Below are positions 17,663 through 25,520 of a stretch of 64,000 nucleotides of DNA, in pieces (position 1 is the first letter of the stretch; each line of letters opens with the position of its first letter). The stretch covers positions 1,064,501 to 1,128,500 of the forward strand of contig NZ_CP018187.1 of the NCBI RefSeq assembly GCF_009738225.1, in the 5' to 3' direction. Source of the stretch: Streptococcus salivarius (GTDB lineage Bacteria; Bacillota; Bacilli; Lactobacillales; Streptococcaceae). The position numbers were made by a program, and so were the translations under genes. Under the pieces are notes generated by a model that was not told the origin of the DNA, searched no databases, and saw only the letters and a list, made by a program, of their open reading frames with translations.

Positions 17663-19325
17663 ACTCCTCGTTTTGCTTGGGCTTCTGGCCTTATTCTGGA
17701 CCTATCCAGTAGCTGCTGAATCATACAGTGACCTCTATATCAAAATTACAGATGCGACAACAGCTGTTCAAAATAAAGATCAAGCTAAAGCTAAGGAATT
17801 GGTTGCTGAGATTAAGACTGATTTCGAAACAAAAGAAAATCACGATTCCAAGGCAGGTAAAAAAGTTAGCAAGGCTCTTGATATTAAGGGTGACGTGACA
17901 GAAGAGGACCTAACCTCCATTTCGTCAGCCCTTCTTAAATTTGAGAAAGAGCAAAATCCTGTTGATTTAGATGCCGAAAAGGAAAAACTTGAAACACGCC
18001 TAGAGCCTTATTTCAAAAACTTACAGGATGCCATTACGGCCAAAGACCTGGCTGCAACACGCAAAACTTACAGTGAATTAAATAATGCTTGGACGAGAAA
18101 TGAAGCTGTTGTCCGTGACCACAGTACTGCCTACTACGGCAAGATTGAGACGGCCATTTCACTTTTGCGAAGTAGCATTGAGACGGAGCCTACTGATTTC
18201 ACCAGCATCCAGTCATCTTATGATGATCTCAAGAGTGGGATTGATGACTTTATCAAGGGTGTCCCTCTTGATAGCACAAGCTCAAGTTTAACCCTAAAAG
18301 ATGGTATTAAGCTCTTGGAAAAGGCTCTAGGTCAATTCCAAGCAGGTGATGAAAAAACGGCTGCGGCAACTATGAAGAAGTTCATCACTATCTGGCCAAC
18401 CATTGAAGGCGATGTAAGCACAACTAATCCAAGCCTTTATACGCGTGTGGAAAGTGAAACACCTGTTATCATGGTTAAGGGAAAAGAAAAAGCTTATCAG
18501 GACAAACTGCAAGCCTTGATCACAGACTTATCTGCTATTGATACAAGTGCTTCTTATAATGCCTTTGATGCCATGTTGATTCTCTTACGTGAAGGGGTTG
18601 AAGCCCTCCTCATTGTTATGGCACTTGTGACAACTCTTAAGGCAGCCAAGATGCGTAAGGGACTCAAATGGGTTTATGGCGGAGCCATTGCTGGTGTTCT
18701 TGCTAGCGCAGTTATAGCTGTTATCTTACAAGTTGTCTTTCCAGCTGTGACCTCGGGGGCTAACCGTGAAATTATTGAAGGTGGCGTTGGTATCTTTGCA
18801 GTTGCGATGATGATTCTGATTGGAATTTGGCTCCATAGCAAGTCTTCAGTCAAACAGTGGAATGACTTTATGGATCGCCAGATGAAGACGGTGACGGCTA
18901 CTGGAAGCTTTGTGTCCATGTTTGCACTCAGTTTCTTGGCTGTCTTCCGTGAAGGTGCCGAGACTATTCTTTTCTATGTCGGTATTGTCCCACGTATCAC
19001 GACAGCTAATTTCTTGATTGGTATTGCTTCAGCCATTGCAGTTCTTGTTATCATTGCTGTGGCTATGACTAAAGCGAGTCACTATATTAAACCGCACCGC
19101 ATTTTCTTTATTTTGACTTGGTTGATTTATGCCTTGGCCTTCAAGATGCTCGGTGTCAGTCTTCATGCCCTTCAGTTAACTAATATGATGTCTAATCATT
19201 TGATTAGTGGTTTCCCAACAATTGATTGGGCTGGTATCTATCCAAGCTGGGAAGTCTTGATTCCACAACTTATCTTTCTTGCTATTATTGCCTTTGTGAC
19301 GGTGAAACAGCATGGCAAGAAATAA
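17640..19325 (+). CDS. efeU: Iron permease EfeU (FTR1 family) with extracellular N-terminal domain
   Basis: 561 residues from a TTG at 17640, chosen because AAAGGAGG lies five bases before it and the frame then begins with a clean signal peptide ending VAAE. It overlaps efeB by 23 bases. Residues ~25-300 are hydrophilic and helical and lie outside the cell. The C-terminal half has about seven membrane segments with two REGxE iron-binding motifs, REGVEALL and REGAETIL, typical of FTR1 permeases. It transports iron across the membrane, probably receiving ferric iron from EfeO and EfeB. An in-frame start at 17595 would lengthen the overlap and lacks a good ribosome site. Confidence 0.9.
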   Translation: MVKHSLNKLLVLLGLLALFWTYPVAAESYSDLYIKITDATTAVQNKDQAKAKELVAEIKTDFETKENHDSKAGKKVSKALDIKGDVTEEDLTSISSALLKFEKEQNPVDLDAEKEKLETRLEPYFKNLQDAITAKDLAATRKTYSELNNAWTRNEAVVRDHSTAYYGKIETAISLLRSSIETEPTDFTSIQSSYDDLKSGIDDFIKGVPLDSTSSSLTLKDGIKLLEKALGQFQAGDEKTAAATMKKFITIWPTIEGDVSTTNPSLYTRVESETPVIMVKGKEKAYQDKLQALITDLSAIDTSASYNAFDAMLILLREGVEALLIVMALVTTLKAAKMRKGLKWVYGGAIAGVLASAVIAVILQVVFPAVTSGANREIIEGGVGIFAVAMMILIGIWLHSKSSVKQWNDFMDRQMKTVTATGSFVSMFALSFLAVFREGAETILFYVGIVPRITTANFLIGIASAIAVLVIIAVAMTKASHYIKPHRIFFILTWLIYALAFKMLGVSLHALQLTNMMSNHLISGFPTIDWAGIYPSWEVLIPQLIFLAIIAFVTVKQHGKK

Positions 19326-20040
19326 AGATGAGATGACTATTGTTGAGCATCTGGTGGAATTTCGGAGACGTTTCATTGCAGTAGTGTTATGCTTTTTCCT
19401 AGTTTTTTGTATTACTCTGTTGTTTGCTGGGCAACTCTATGCTTATCTAACCAGAGGATTTGACAAGCCTTTATTAGTTCTAGGGCCTAACGATATTCTT
19501 TGGATTTACATTAACCTAGCAAGTCTTATGGCTTTTACGGTGACGCTGCCTTTTACCACTTACCAGATTTGGCAGTTTGTGAAACCAGGTTTAAGGGACA
19601 ATGAAGCGCGTGCTATCTTTGCTTATATCCCAGCAACTTTTGTCTGTTTTGTATTGGGCTTGGCTTTTGGTTATTATTTTGTGAGTCCAGCTATCTTAGA
19701 AGTGCTTTTAAAACTAGGCGAAGGGCTCTTTGATACACAAATTACAGCACAGAACTACCTTAGTTTTTTACTGCATACGACAGTGCCTTTGGCTGTTCTC
19801 TTTGAACTTCCCGTAGTTGTGAGTTTTTTGACATCTATCGGCATAATAACACCAGTTTTTCTGACACACTATAGACGCTATGCTTACTTTATTCTCTTGG
19901 TTTTGGCGGTCATTCTAACACCAGCTGACTTTATCAGTGACCTGGCCATGACGGCACCCTTAATCTTGCTTTATGAAGTTAGCGTAACTCTAAGTAAGCT
20001 CATTTATAAACGTAAACAAAGAAAATATAAAGATAAATAG
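19312..20040 (+). CDS. tatC: Twin-arginine translocase subunit TatC
   Basis: 242 residues with six membrane segments. The conserved N-terminal HLVEFRRR motif binds the twin-arginine signal, and the FVKPGL segment is typical of the first periplasmic cap region. The ATG at 19312 overlaps efeU by 14 bases and has GGTGA six bases upstream; an ATG at 19333 is a weaker alternative. TatC is the receptor of the Tat pathway. Its position directly after efeU ties it to the DyP peroxidase. Most streptococci lack Tat; the salivarius group is a known exception. Confidence 0.93.
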   Translation: MARNKDEMTIVEHLVEFRRRFIAVVLCFFLVFCITLLFAGQLYAYLTRGFDKPLLVLGPNDILWIYINLASLMAFTVTLPFTTYQIWQFVKPGLRDNEARAIFAYIPATFVCFVLGLAFGYYFVSPAILEVLLKLGEGLFDTQITAQNYLSFLLHTTVPLAVLFELPVVVSFLTSIGIITPVFLTHYRRYAYFILLVLAVILTPADFISDLAMTAPLILLYEVSVTLSKLIYKRKQRKYKDK

Positions 20041-20052
20041 AAAGGAAATCTC

Positions 20053-20241
20053 ATGGGAATTCTACGTGATATCGGAGCCCCAGGACTTATCATTATTGTT
20101 CTAGGAGCCCTCCTCATATTTGGTCCTAAACGCTTGCCAGAACTCGGGCAATCCATCGGTAAAATGCTAGCCGAATTTAAAGCAGCTGTAAATAAGACTG
20201 ATGAAGATAAAAAGGATCAAGAGACTGGGAAGAAAGACTAG
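20053..20241 (+). CDS. tatA: Twin-arginine translocase subunit TatA
   Basis: 62 residues: one membrane helix (about 10-25), the FGPKRLPELG hinge motif, an amphipathic helix and a charged Lys/Asp tail. It forms the translocation pore with TatC. A single TatA and TatC without TatB is the minimal Gram-positive arrangement. It starts 13 bases after tatC with GAAAGGAA upstream and is the last gene of the operon. No strong terminator follows directly; the next signal is the promoter of the antitoxin RNA. Confidence 0.9.
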   Translation: MGILRDIGAPGLIIIVLGALLIFGPKRLPELGQSIGKMLAEFKAAVNKTDEDKKDQETGKKD

Positions 20242-20261
20242 TTCCTAGATACTCTATTTTC

Positions 20262-20290
20262 TTGACAATTCTAAGCTTTTGTGACATAAT
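20262..20290 (+). promoter_or_regulatory. Promoter of the antitoxin RNA
   Basis: A perfect -35 TTGACA and CATAAT lie 17 bases apart, 21 bases after the tatA stop. It would start an RNA near 20297 that reaches a terminator about 75 bases on and contains no gene. Confidence 0.75.
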
Positions 20291-20299
20291 ACACTTGTA

Positions 20300-20327
20300 T
20301 TGAATAGTAAGTCTATATCATAGGCAA
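20300..20327 (+). repeat. Direct repeat of the toxin-antitoxin locus, copy in the antitoxin
   Basis: TTGAATAGTAA then G-TCTAT and ATCATAGGCAA; pairs with 20450-20475. It corresponds in position to the DRa/DRb repeats of par. Confidence 0.75.
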
Positions 20328-20328
20328 G

Positions 20329-20372
20329 AAAAGACCCCAAGCTAACTTCCACATAAGCTCGGGGTCTTTTTT
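20329..20372. terminator. Bidirectional terminator shared by toxin and antitoxin RNAs
   Basis: AAAAGACCCC-A-AGCT pairs with AGCT-C-GGGGTCTTTT with one mismatch; it has a T run on the plus side and an A run on the other, so it can stop transcription from both directions. Confidence 0.85.
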
Positions 20373-20376
20373 AGCA

Positions 20377-20469
20377 CTATCTATCCTTGTTTAACCACTT
20401 GTCGATCAGACGAAGGATAACACCGACCACAATAGGTCCGATGATAGTTTTGAATAGTAAATCCATCAT
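20377..20469 (-). CDS. Fst-like type I toxin peptide
   Basis: 30 residues, MMDLLFKTIIGPIVVGVILR followed by a charged tail LIDKWLNKDR. One membrane helix with a Pro near its start, a GVIL core and a charged C-terminus match the Fst/Ldr family of small membrane toxins. The ribosome site GGGAGGTGAG is very strong, eight bases from the ATG. The 5' leader contains CACCTC, which can pair with the GAGGTG of that site, so the message may start out untranslatable as in fst. It ends five bases from the shared terminator. Chromosomal relatives are known in several lactobacilli and streptococci. The peptide is easily missed because of its size; toxicity is inferred, not seen. Confidence 0.75.
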   Translation of the reverse strand: MMDLLFKTIIGPIVVGVILRLIDKWLNKDR

Positions 20470-20475
20470 AGGCAA
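20450..20475 (+). repeat. Direct repeat of the toxin-antitoxin locus, copy over the toxin start
   Basis: TTGAATAGTAA-ATCC-ATCATAGGCAA on the plus strand; covers the first codons and the region between ribosome site and start of the toxin on the minus strand. Confidence 0.75.
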
Positions 20476-20516
20476 ACTCACCTCCCTTCGTAGGCGGTGT
20501 CGAGGTGCCAAGGGAT

Positions 20517-20545
20517 ATTATATCATAGATTGAGAGAGTTGTTTA
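20517..20545 (-). promoter_or_regulatory. Promoter of the Fst-like toxin
   Basis: On the minus strand TAAACA and a perfect TATAAT lie 17 bases apart, giving a leader of about 40 bases before the toxin ATG. Confidence 0.7.
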
Positions 20546-20593
20546 GTGAGTGTCAGGAAGTAAAAGTTAAAAGGTAGTTTGATCATGCCATAC

Positions 20594-20625
20594 AAAAAAA
20601 TCAGCCTTCTTGAGCTGATTTTTTT
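20594..20625 (-). terminator. Terminator of the malEFGK operon
   Basis: AAATCAGC pairs with GCTGATTT with A and T runs on both flanks, four bases after the malK stop. Confidence 0.85.
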
Positions 20626-20628
20626 ATT

Positions 20629-21765
20629 TTACAAACTGATACGTTTTTCTGTCTCAGCGTCGAAGAAATGACCTTTTGCAACACTGAAAGTAAGATTTAC
20701 TTTTTCACCTGGATTGTGGAAGTCACGCGCATCAACACGGGCAGCAAATTCAGTTTCTCCAAGTTTTAGGTAAAGCATTGTTTCTGCACCAAGGAGCTCT
20801 GAAACGACGACTTCAGCATCTACATTGGCATCTGGATATACTTCTTGAACGATTGGACGGCTTGAAACATCTTCAGGACGGATACCAAAGATAACTTCTT
20901 TGCCTTGATAACCTGTTTCTTTCAAGATTTTAGCTTGACCTTCAGAAATTGCAATATCCAAGCCTTCAGAGTTAGTGATACGGTTGCCATCAACCTTAAC
21001 ATTGAAGAAGTTCATAGCAGGACTTCCGATAAATCCAGCAACAAATTTGTTGGCTGGTTCATTGTAAAGTTCCTGAGGTGTACCAATTTGTTCGATACGA
21101 CCGATAGTACCAGAACCATCAGGATTTTTAGTAGAACTCATGATAACGATACGGTCAGCAAGAGTCATGGCTTCTGTTTGGTCGTGAGTAACATAGATGG
21201 TTGTTGCGCCAATATTACGAGTAATTTTAGCAATTTCAGCACGCATAGTGACACGAAGTTTAGCATCCAAGTTTGAGAGAGGTTCATCCATGAGGAAGAC
21301 TTTAGCATCACGAACGATGGCACGTCCCATAGCTACACGCTGACGTTGACCACCAGAAAGGTCTGCCGGCTTACGATCTAAGAACTCAGTCAACCCAAGG
21401 CTAGCAGCAGCTTCACGCACACGTTTGTCGATATCGTCTTTTTTATATTTACGAAGTTTAAGACCAAAGGCCATATTTTCATAAACAGTCATGTGTGGGT
21501 AAAGTGCGTAGTTTTGGAATACCATGGCAATGTCACGGTCTTTTGGTGATTTGTCATTAACCACTTCACCATCAATATAGAGTTTACCTTCACTGATTTC
21601 TTCAAGACCAGCAACCATACGGAGAGTTGTTGATTTACCACATCCTGAAGGACCTACGAAAACGATGAATTCCTTGTCTTTGATGTCGATACTGAAATCT
21701 TCAACAGAGTAGTGAGTTGCATTTGGGTATTTTTTGTAAATTTTATCCAGTTTAAGAGTTGTCAT
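20629..21765 (-). CDS. malK: Maltodextrin ABC transporter ATPase (MalK/MsmK family)
   Basis: 378 residues. Walker A GPSGCGKST, signature LSGGQRQR, Walker B VFLMDEP and switch histidine VTHDQTEA are all intact. A C-terminal MalK-type regulatory OB domain follows from about residue 240. It energises the MalFG permease pair whose genes lie directly upstream. In some streptococci one such ATPase (MsmK) serves several sugar importers, and this one may too. The start has AAAGGATAA-type spacing after malG, 15 bases away. It is the last gene of the operon. Confidence 0.9.
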   Translation of the reverse strand: MTTLKLDKIYKKYPNATHYSVEDFSIDIKDKEFIVFVGPSGCGKSTTLRMVAGLEEISEGKLYIDGEVVNDKSPKDRDIAMVFQNYALYPHMTVYENMAFGLKLRKYKKDDIDKRVREAAASLGLTEFLDRKPADLSGGQRQRVAMGRAIVRDAKVFLMDEPLSNLDAKLRVTMRAEIAKITRNIGATTIYVTHDQTEAMTLADRIVIMSSTKNPDGSGTIGRIEQIGTPQELYNEPANKFVAGFIGSPAMNFFNVKVDGNRITNSEGLDIAISEGQAKILKETGYQGKEVIFGIRPEDVSSRPIVQEVYPDANVDAEVVVSELLGAETMLYLKLGETEFAARVDARDFHNPGEKVNLTFSVAKGHFFDAETEKRISL

Positions 21766-21780
21766 ATCATTTATCCTTTA

Positions 21781-22617
21781 TTATTTAACTGATCCGCCGG
21801 TTACACCTTCAACATAGTATTTCTGCATGAAGATAAAGAGAAGGGTGATTGGGATGGCGATGATAATAGCACCTGAGGTAAATGGAAGGAACCATTCATT
21901 GATAGCGTCTTGGTTAAGCATTTGGTAGAGTCCAAGGGCAACGGTATATTTATCTTTAACGTCACCAAGGATAACAGATGCAAAGATGAAGTCTACCCAA
22001 GGTCCCATGAAGGCCATGAGGGCAGTGTAGACGATGATTGGTTTAGAAAGTGGCAAGGTAATCTTGGTAAAGATTTGAAGACGAGTTGCCCCATCAATCA
22101 TTGCTGATTCATCCAATGAGTAAGGAATGGTATCAAAGAAACCTTTCGCAATGTAGAAACCAAGTGCTGCCCCAGCAGAATAAACCAAAACCAAAGATGT
22201 CAAGGTTTGTGTCAAATTAAGGGCCTTCAAAATATAGTAGACCGCAATCATAGACATGAAACCAGGGAACATGTTAAGTACAAGTGCCAATTTCAAGAAG
22301 CCATTTCTGTGTTTGAATTTAATACGGCTAAGTGAGTAGGCCATCCCAACGGTAATCAAAGTTGAGAGGATACATGTACATGTGGCAACGATGAAGGTAT
22401 TGATGAACCATTTTCCAAATGGATAAGCATCGCTGGTAAACAGTTTGATGTAGTTATTAAAAGTGTAAGTCTTAGGGAAGAAGTAAGGTACCGCATTTGC
22501 TCCTTCACCACGGAAACTTGTAAGGAAGATCCAGATAATAGGAATCAACCAGATAACAGCTAGAACTGTCAATAGAATATAAGTACCAGTTAGGTATAGA
22601 TTTTTCTTACGTTTCAT
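21781..22617 (-). CDS. malG: Maltodextrin ABC transporter permease, MalG type
   Basis: 278 residues with six membrane segments and the EAA-type loop DESAMIDGATRLQIFTKITL that contacts the ATPase. Its start codon overlaps the malF stop by one base, so the two permease subunits are translationally coupled. The C-terminus ends YVEGVTGGSVK, as in MalG/GanQ proteins. Together with MalF it forms the membrane channel for maltodextrins released by extracellular pullulanase or amylase. Confidence 0.92.
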   Translation of the reverse strand: MKRKKNLYLTGTYILLTVLAVIWLIPIIWIFLTSFRGEGANAVPYFFPKTYTFNNYIKLFTSDAYPFGKWFINTFIVATCTCILSTLITVGMAYSLSRIKFKHRNGFLKLALVLNMFPGFMSMIAVYYILKALNLTQTLTSLVLVYSAGAALGFYIAKGFFDTIPYSLDESAMIDGATRLQIFTKITLPLSKPIIVYTALMAFMGPWVDFIFASVILGDVKDKYTVALGLYQMLNQDAINEWFLPFTSGAIIIAIPITLLFIFMQKYYVEGVTGGSVK

Positions 22618-23975
22618 TATTTAGCAGCCCCTTCCTTGAATGAAGATGATCTTGTGTAGGCCAAGAGACTGAATGTTGCAGAGATGGCGAAAATCAAGAT
22701 ACCGATAACAGATGCCAAGTTGTAGTCTTTAGCGCTAACAGTCAGTTTGTAGAGCCAAGTTACCAAGAGGTCAGTTGAACCCGCTTGATAGTATTCAGAA
22801 TTAGTAGGTCCACCACCAGTAAGGAAGTAGATAACGTTGAAGTTATTGATATTACCGATGAATTGTTGAATCAATGATGGTGCCATAATCAAGAGAATTT
22901 GTGGGAAAGTGATGCTCTTGAAGATTTGGAACTTGCTTGCTCCATCAATTTCAGCTGCTTCAATCTGCTCAGTTGGCAAGTTCATGATGATACCAGTTGC
23001 GACCAACATTGTGAATGGAATACCAATCCACATATTAACAAAGATAATAGAGAACTTAGCCCAAACTGGGTCAGTCAAGAACGGAATAGGTCCATTAGTG
23101 AGATGCAAGGTTTGAAGCAAACCATTCAAAGGACCGTGATCATTAAGGAAGTTACGCATCAAAAGAAGGGATACAAACTGAGGAACGGCGATAGTGATAA
23201 CAAAGAGTGTACGCCATACTTTCTTGAATTTAAGGCCCTTAGTGTTAAGCAAGAGGGCAAGGACAATACCGAAGAAGAAAGTAGTTGCTGTTGCAGCAAC
23301 GGCCCAAATCAAGGTCCATGTCAAAAGTGGGAAGAAAGTACCAGCCATACGACCTTGTAAGACTTCACCAAAACTTGAGAAACCAACCCAGTCAAAGAGT
23401 GATTTAGGTGCTGGGTGATTGTGGTCAAAGTTAGTAAAGGCCAAACAGATCATATAAATCAAAGGCAAGATTGTGAAGAGCAAAACCCCAATCAAAGGGA
23501 CAGTCATAAGACCCATGTGGAAACGGCCATCAGCCAAGGTCTTGAAGTCTTCGATAAAGTTAGGAACTTTACGTCCAGACTGTTTGAGGGCTATGAGATG
23601 GCGAGCGCTTTTAAGGTTACACCAGTAAATATAAGCGAAGACTGCACAGAAGATTAATGACGCAAGTCCAAAAATCAACATAAGCATTGAATTATCTCCA
23701 GCAACCTGAACTGTAAGTTTAACGCCATTAACTTCTTTAACGGCCTCACCTTGTTCTTGAGTTCCCAAAGTAACCATTCCTTGAAGAGCTGGGACAATTT
23801 GAATAACGAATGCTACTAAGAAGGCAATCTCAGAAAGGAGGAAAAGCAATCCCTTGGTAAACTGTTTGTTAACCAAGTTTGCTAATCCCATTACCAGAAA
23901 GGATAATTTGACATCCCATGTACCTTCTTTGAAGACTTGGCGCATAGGAGTTGTGTCGTAGATTGTTTGTGACAT
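22617..23975 (-). CDS. malF: Maltodextrin ABC transporter permease, MalF type
   Basis: 452 residues, longer than a basic sugar permease because of an N-terminal extension with about three membrane segments (35-60, 95-115, 155-185). The core six-helix permease follows, with the EAA loop EAAEIDGASKFQIFKSITF near residue 345. The long N-terminus is typical of maltose/maltodextrin MalF rather than other sugar permeases. It is preceded by 114 bases containing a hairpin that separates it from malE. Confidence 0.92.
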   Translation of the reverse strand: MSQTIYDTTPMRQVFKEGTWDVKLSFLVMGLANLVNKQFTKGLLFLLSEIAFLVAFVIQIVPALQGMVTLGTQEQGEAVKEVNGVKLTVQVAGDNSMLMLIFGLASLIFCAVFAYIYWCNLKSARHLIALKQSGRKVPNFIEDFKTLADGRFHMGLMTVPLIGVLLFTILPLIYMICLAFTNFDHNHPAPKSLFDWVGFSSFGEVLQGRMAGTFFPLLTWTLIWAVAATATTFFFGIVLALLLNTKGLKFKKVWRTLFVITIAVPQFVSLLLMRNFLNDHGPLNGLLQTLHLTNGPIPFLTDPVWAKFSIIFVNMWIGIPFTMLVATGIIMNLPTEQIEAAEIDGASKFQIFKSITFPQILLIMAPSLIQQFIGNINNFNVIYFLTGGGPTNSEYYQAGSTDLLVTWLYKLTVSAKDYNLASVIGILIFAISATFSLLAYTRSSSFKEGAAK

Positions 23976-24038
23976 AGATATCTCCTCAGATAAATGTGTG
24001 ATTAGTGATGGTTTCTATTTTGTCTACAAATAAAAGAT

Positions 24039-24068
24039 AAAGAGGATAGGAACTTGACCCACCTCTTT
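24039..24068 (-). terminator. Intercistronic hairpin between malE and malF
   Basis: On the minus strand AAAGAGG-TGGG pairs with CCTA-T-CCTCTTT, followed by a moderately T-rich stretch. It begins shortly after the malE stop and probably acts as a partial terminator or 3' stabiliser, giving more binding protein than permease. Confidence 0.5.
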
Positions 24069-24089
24069 ACCTTGTCATTGTTAGGATTC

Positions 24090-25337
24090 TTATTTAGCCG
24101 CTGCCAAATCTTTATCAAATTGTTGTAATTTAGTAAGGAATTGGTCTTCCTTGATTTTACCGTTATAAGCGTCACTCATAAGAGCAGCACTTTCAGTCCA
24201 GAAGACTGACATTTGACTAAGTTTAGGCATAACAGTTGTGTACTGATCAGATGAACCCATAGTAATTACAGCTTGTGCAAGTGCATCCTTTTGAACAGCT
24301 TCAGAAGCCTGAACTTCTTTGTTGGCTGGGATGATGTGACGGTCTTCATTAGTGAATTGGTTATTTTGACTGTCTTTGCTTGTCAAAGCTTGTGCCAATT
24401 GGTAAGAAGCAGCAATACGTTCAGCGTTACCTTTAGATGGTGTTTGGTTAACTGCGTAAAGTTTTACACCCATGAAGGCTTTTTGTTGAACGTCTTGACC
24501 ACCGATATTAACTGTTGGGTAAACAGCAATACCAAGATTGTCTTTACCGACAGCTTTAGCAGCTGCAGCGTAGTCCCATGGTCCTGATTGGAAAGCATCA
24601 ACAGAACCATCTTCGAATTTAGCCATCATGTTAGCTGAATCAACATTAACAAATCCTTTGTTGTCTTTTTGAGCTGCGATGAATTTAAGAACGTTCACAC
24701 CAGCTTCATTGCCCCAGTTAGTCCCTTTAACATCTTCACCGTTAGGGCCAAAGAGTGTGTCACCAACTGAAAGGAAGAGAGGACCAGTTACATAAGCATT
24801 AACTTCTTTCAAGTTGCTACCAAATTTAGCTTTAGAAGTGATTGTTTCATATGATTTAACATCTTCTTCGTTAAGTTTAGATTTATTGTAGTATGTAACT
24901 TGTGTTTCAATACCGTATGGGAAGGCGTAAGTTTTACCTTTGTATTGAGCACCTACAGTAGCTTGCTCAGTATCTTGATCAGCAATTTCTTTTGAGTATT
25001 GCTCTGGGATTTCTTGGATAGCTCCAGCGTCTACCAATTTACCGAGTTGGTCATGTGGAAGTGAGAAGACATCTGCAGCAGTAGAAGCATCCTTAGTCAA
25101 GTTTTCTTGAGCATTTGGATCTTCCATTTCAACCATATCAACTTTGTAACCAGATTTCTTTTCAAACTGTGCTACTGTATCTGAGTAAGATTTCTTAGCG
25201 CCAGTTGGTACCCAAAGTTTCAAAGTCTTGCTATCTGAACTTGAGCTCTTGCTTGAGTTTGACCCACAAGCTACCAAGAGCGATCCAGCCACAAGTAATC
25301 CAGCACTACCAAGTAATACCTTTTGCCATTTTTTCAT
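24090..25337 (-). CDS. malE: Maltodextrin-binding lipoprotein
   Basis: 415 residues. Signal peptide with lipobox LLVAC and lipidated C24, then a type I sugar-binding fold with the family segment VAQFEKKSGYKVDMVEMEDP. It delivers maltodextrins to MalFG on the outer membrane face. It is the first gene of the operon, with GGAGG seven bases before the ATG, and has its own promoter and operator. The divergent gene malR lies 183 bases away. Confidence 0.93.
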   Translation of the reverse strand: MKKWQKVLLGSAGLLVAGSLLVACGSNSSKSSSSDSKTLKLWVPTGAKKSYSDTVAQFEKKSGYKVDMVEMEDPNAQENLTKDASTAADVFSLPHDQLGKLVDAGAIQEIPEQYSKEIADQDTEQATVGAQYKGKTYAFPYGIETQVTYYNKSKLNEEDVKSYETITSKAKFGSNLKEVNAYVTGPLFLSVGDTLFGPNGEDVKGTNWGNEAGVNVLKFIAAQKDNKGFVNVDSANMMAKFEDGSVDAFQSGPWDYAAAAKAVGKDNLGIAVYPTVNIGGQDVQQKAFMGVKLYAVNQTPSKGNAERIAASYQLAQALTSKDSQNNQFTNEDRHIIPANKEVQASEAVQKDALAQAVITMGSSDQYTTVMPKLSQMSVFWTESAALMSDAYNGKIKEDQFLTKLQQFDKDLAAAK

Positions 25338-25372
25338 TTCTATTTCCTCCAGAAATTTAGTTTACGATAATC

Positions 25373-25401
25373 ATTATGCAACCGTTTCCACAATCTGTCA
25401 A
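25373..25401 (-). promoter_or_regulatory. Promoter of malEFGK with operator in the spacer
   Basis: On the minus strand TTGACA and CATAAT are 17 bases apart. The spacer and -10 contain GGAAACGGTTGCAT, a MalR/cre-like half-palindrome, so a LacI-family repressor would block polymerase directly. Confidence 0.75.
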
Positions 25402-25428
25402 GTATTTTGTAAAAAAAATTATTTTTTT

Positions 25429-25466
25429 TGCAAACGATTGCATAAAACACCCATCTAGTTTATAAT
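25429..25466 (+). promoter_or_regulatory. Promoter of malR with overlapping operator
   Basis: TTGCAT and TATAAT lie 17 bases apart (25438-25466). TGCAAACGATTGCA (25429-25442) overlaps the -35 box and resembles the MalR operator, implying autoregulation. Confidence 0.7.
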
Positions 25467-25520
25467 TGTTCTTATATTTTACGACTATAAAGAAAATTTT
25501 ATGAGAATGAGAGGGACATA

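Larger units (their letters stand above)
20297..20372 (+). ncRNA. Putative antitoxin RNA of an Fst-type type I toxin-antitoxin
   Basis: About 76 bases, converging on the toxin gene and sharing its bidirectional terminator. Its 5' part (20300-20327) repeats, in the same orientation, the sequence on the plus strand over the toxin start region (20450-20475). The RNA is therefore complementary to the toxin mRNA around its start codon as well as at the terminator. This is the layout of the par locus of plasmid pAD1, where RNA II blocks translation of fst. Length, convergence and repeats all fit; expression is inferred. Confidence 0.7.

Noticed and set aside
22899..23360. 153-codon open frame on the plus strand opposite malF
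   Set aside because: It lies wholly inside malF on the other strand, has no ribosome site and reads as a low-complexity reverse of a membrane protein gene.
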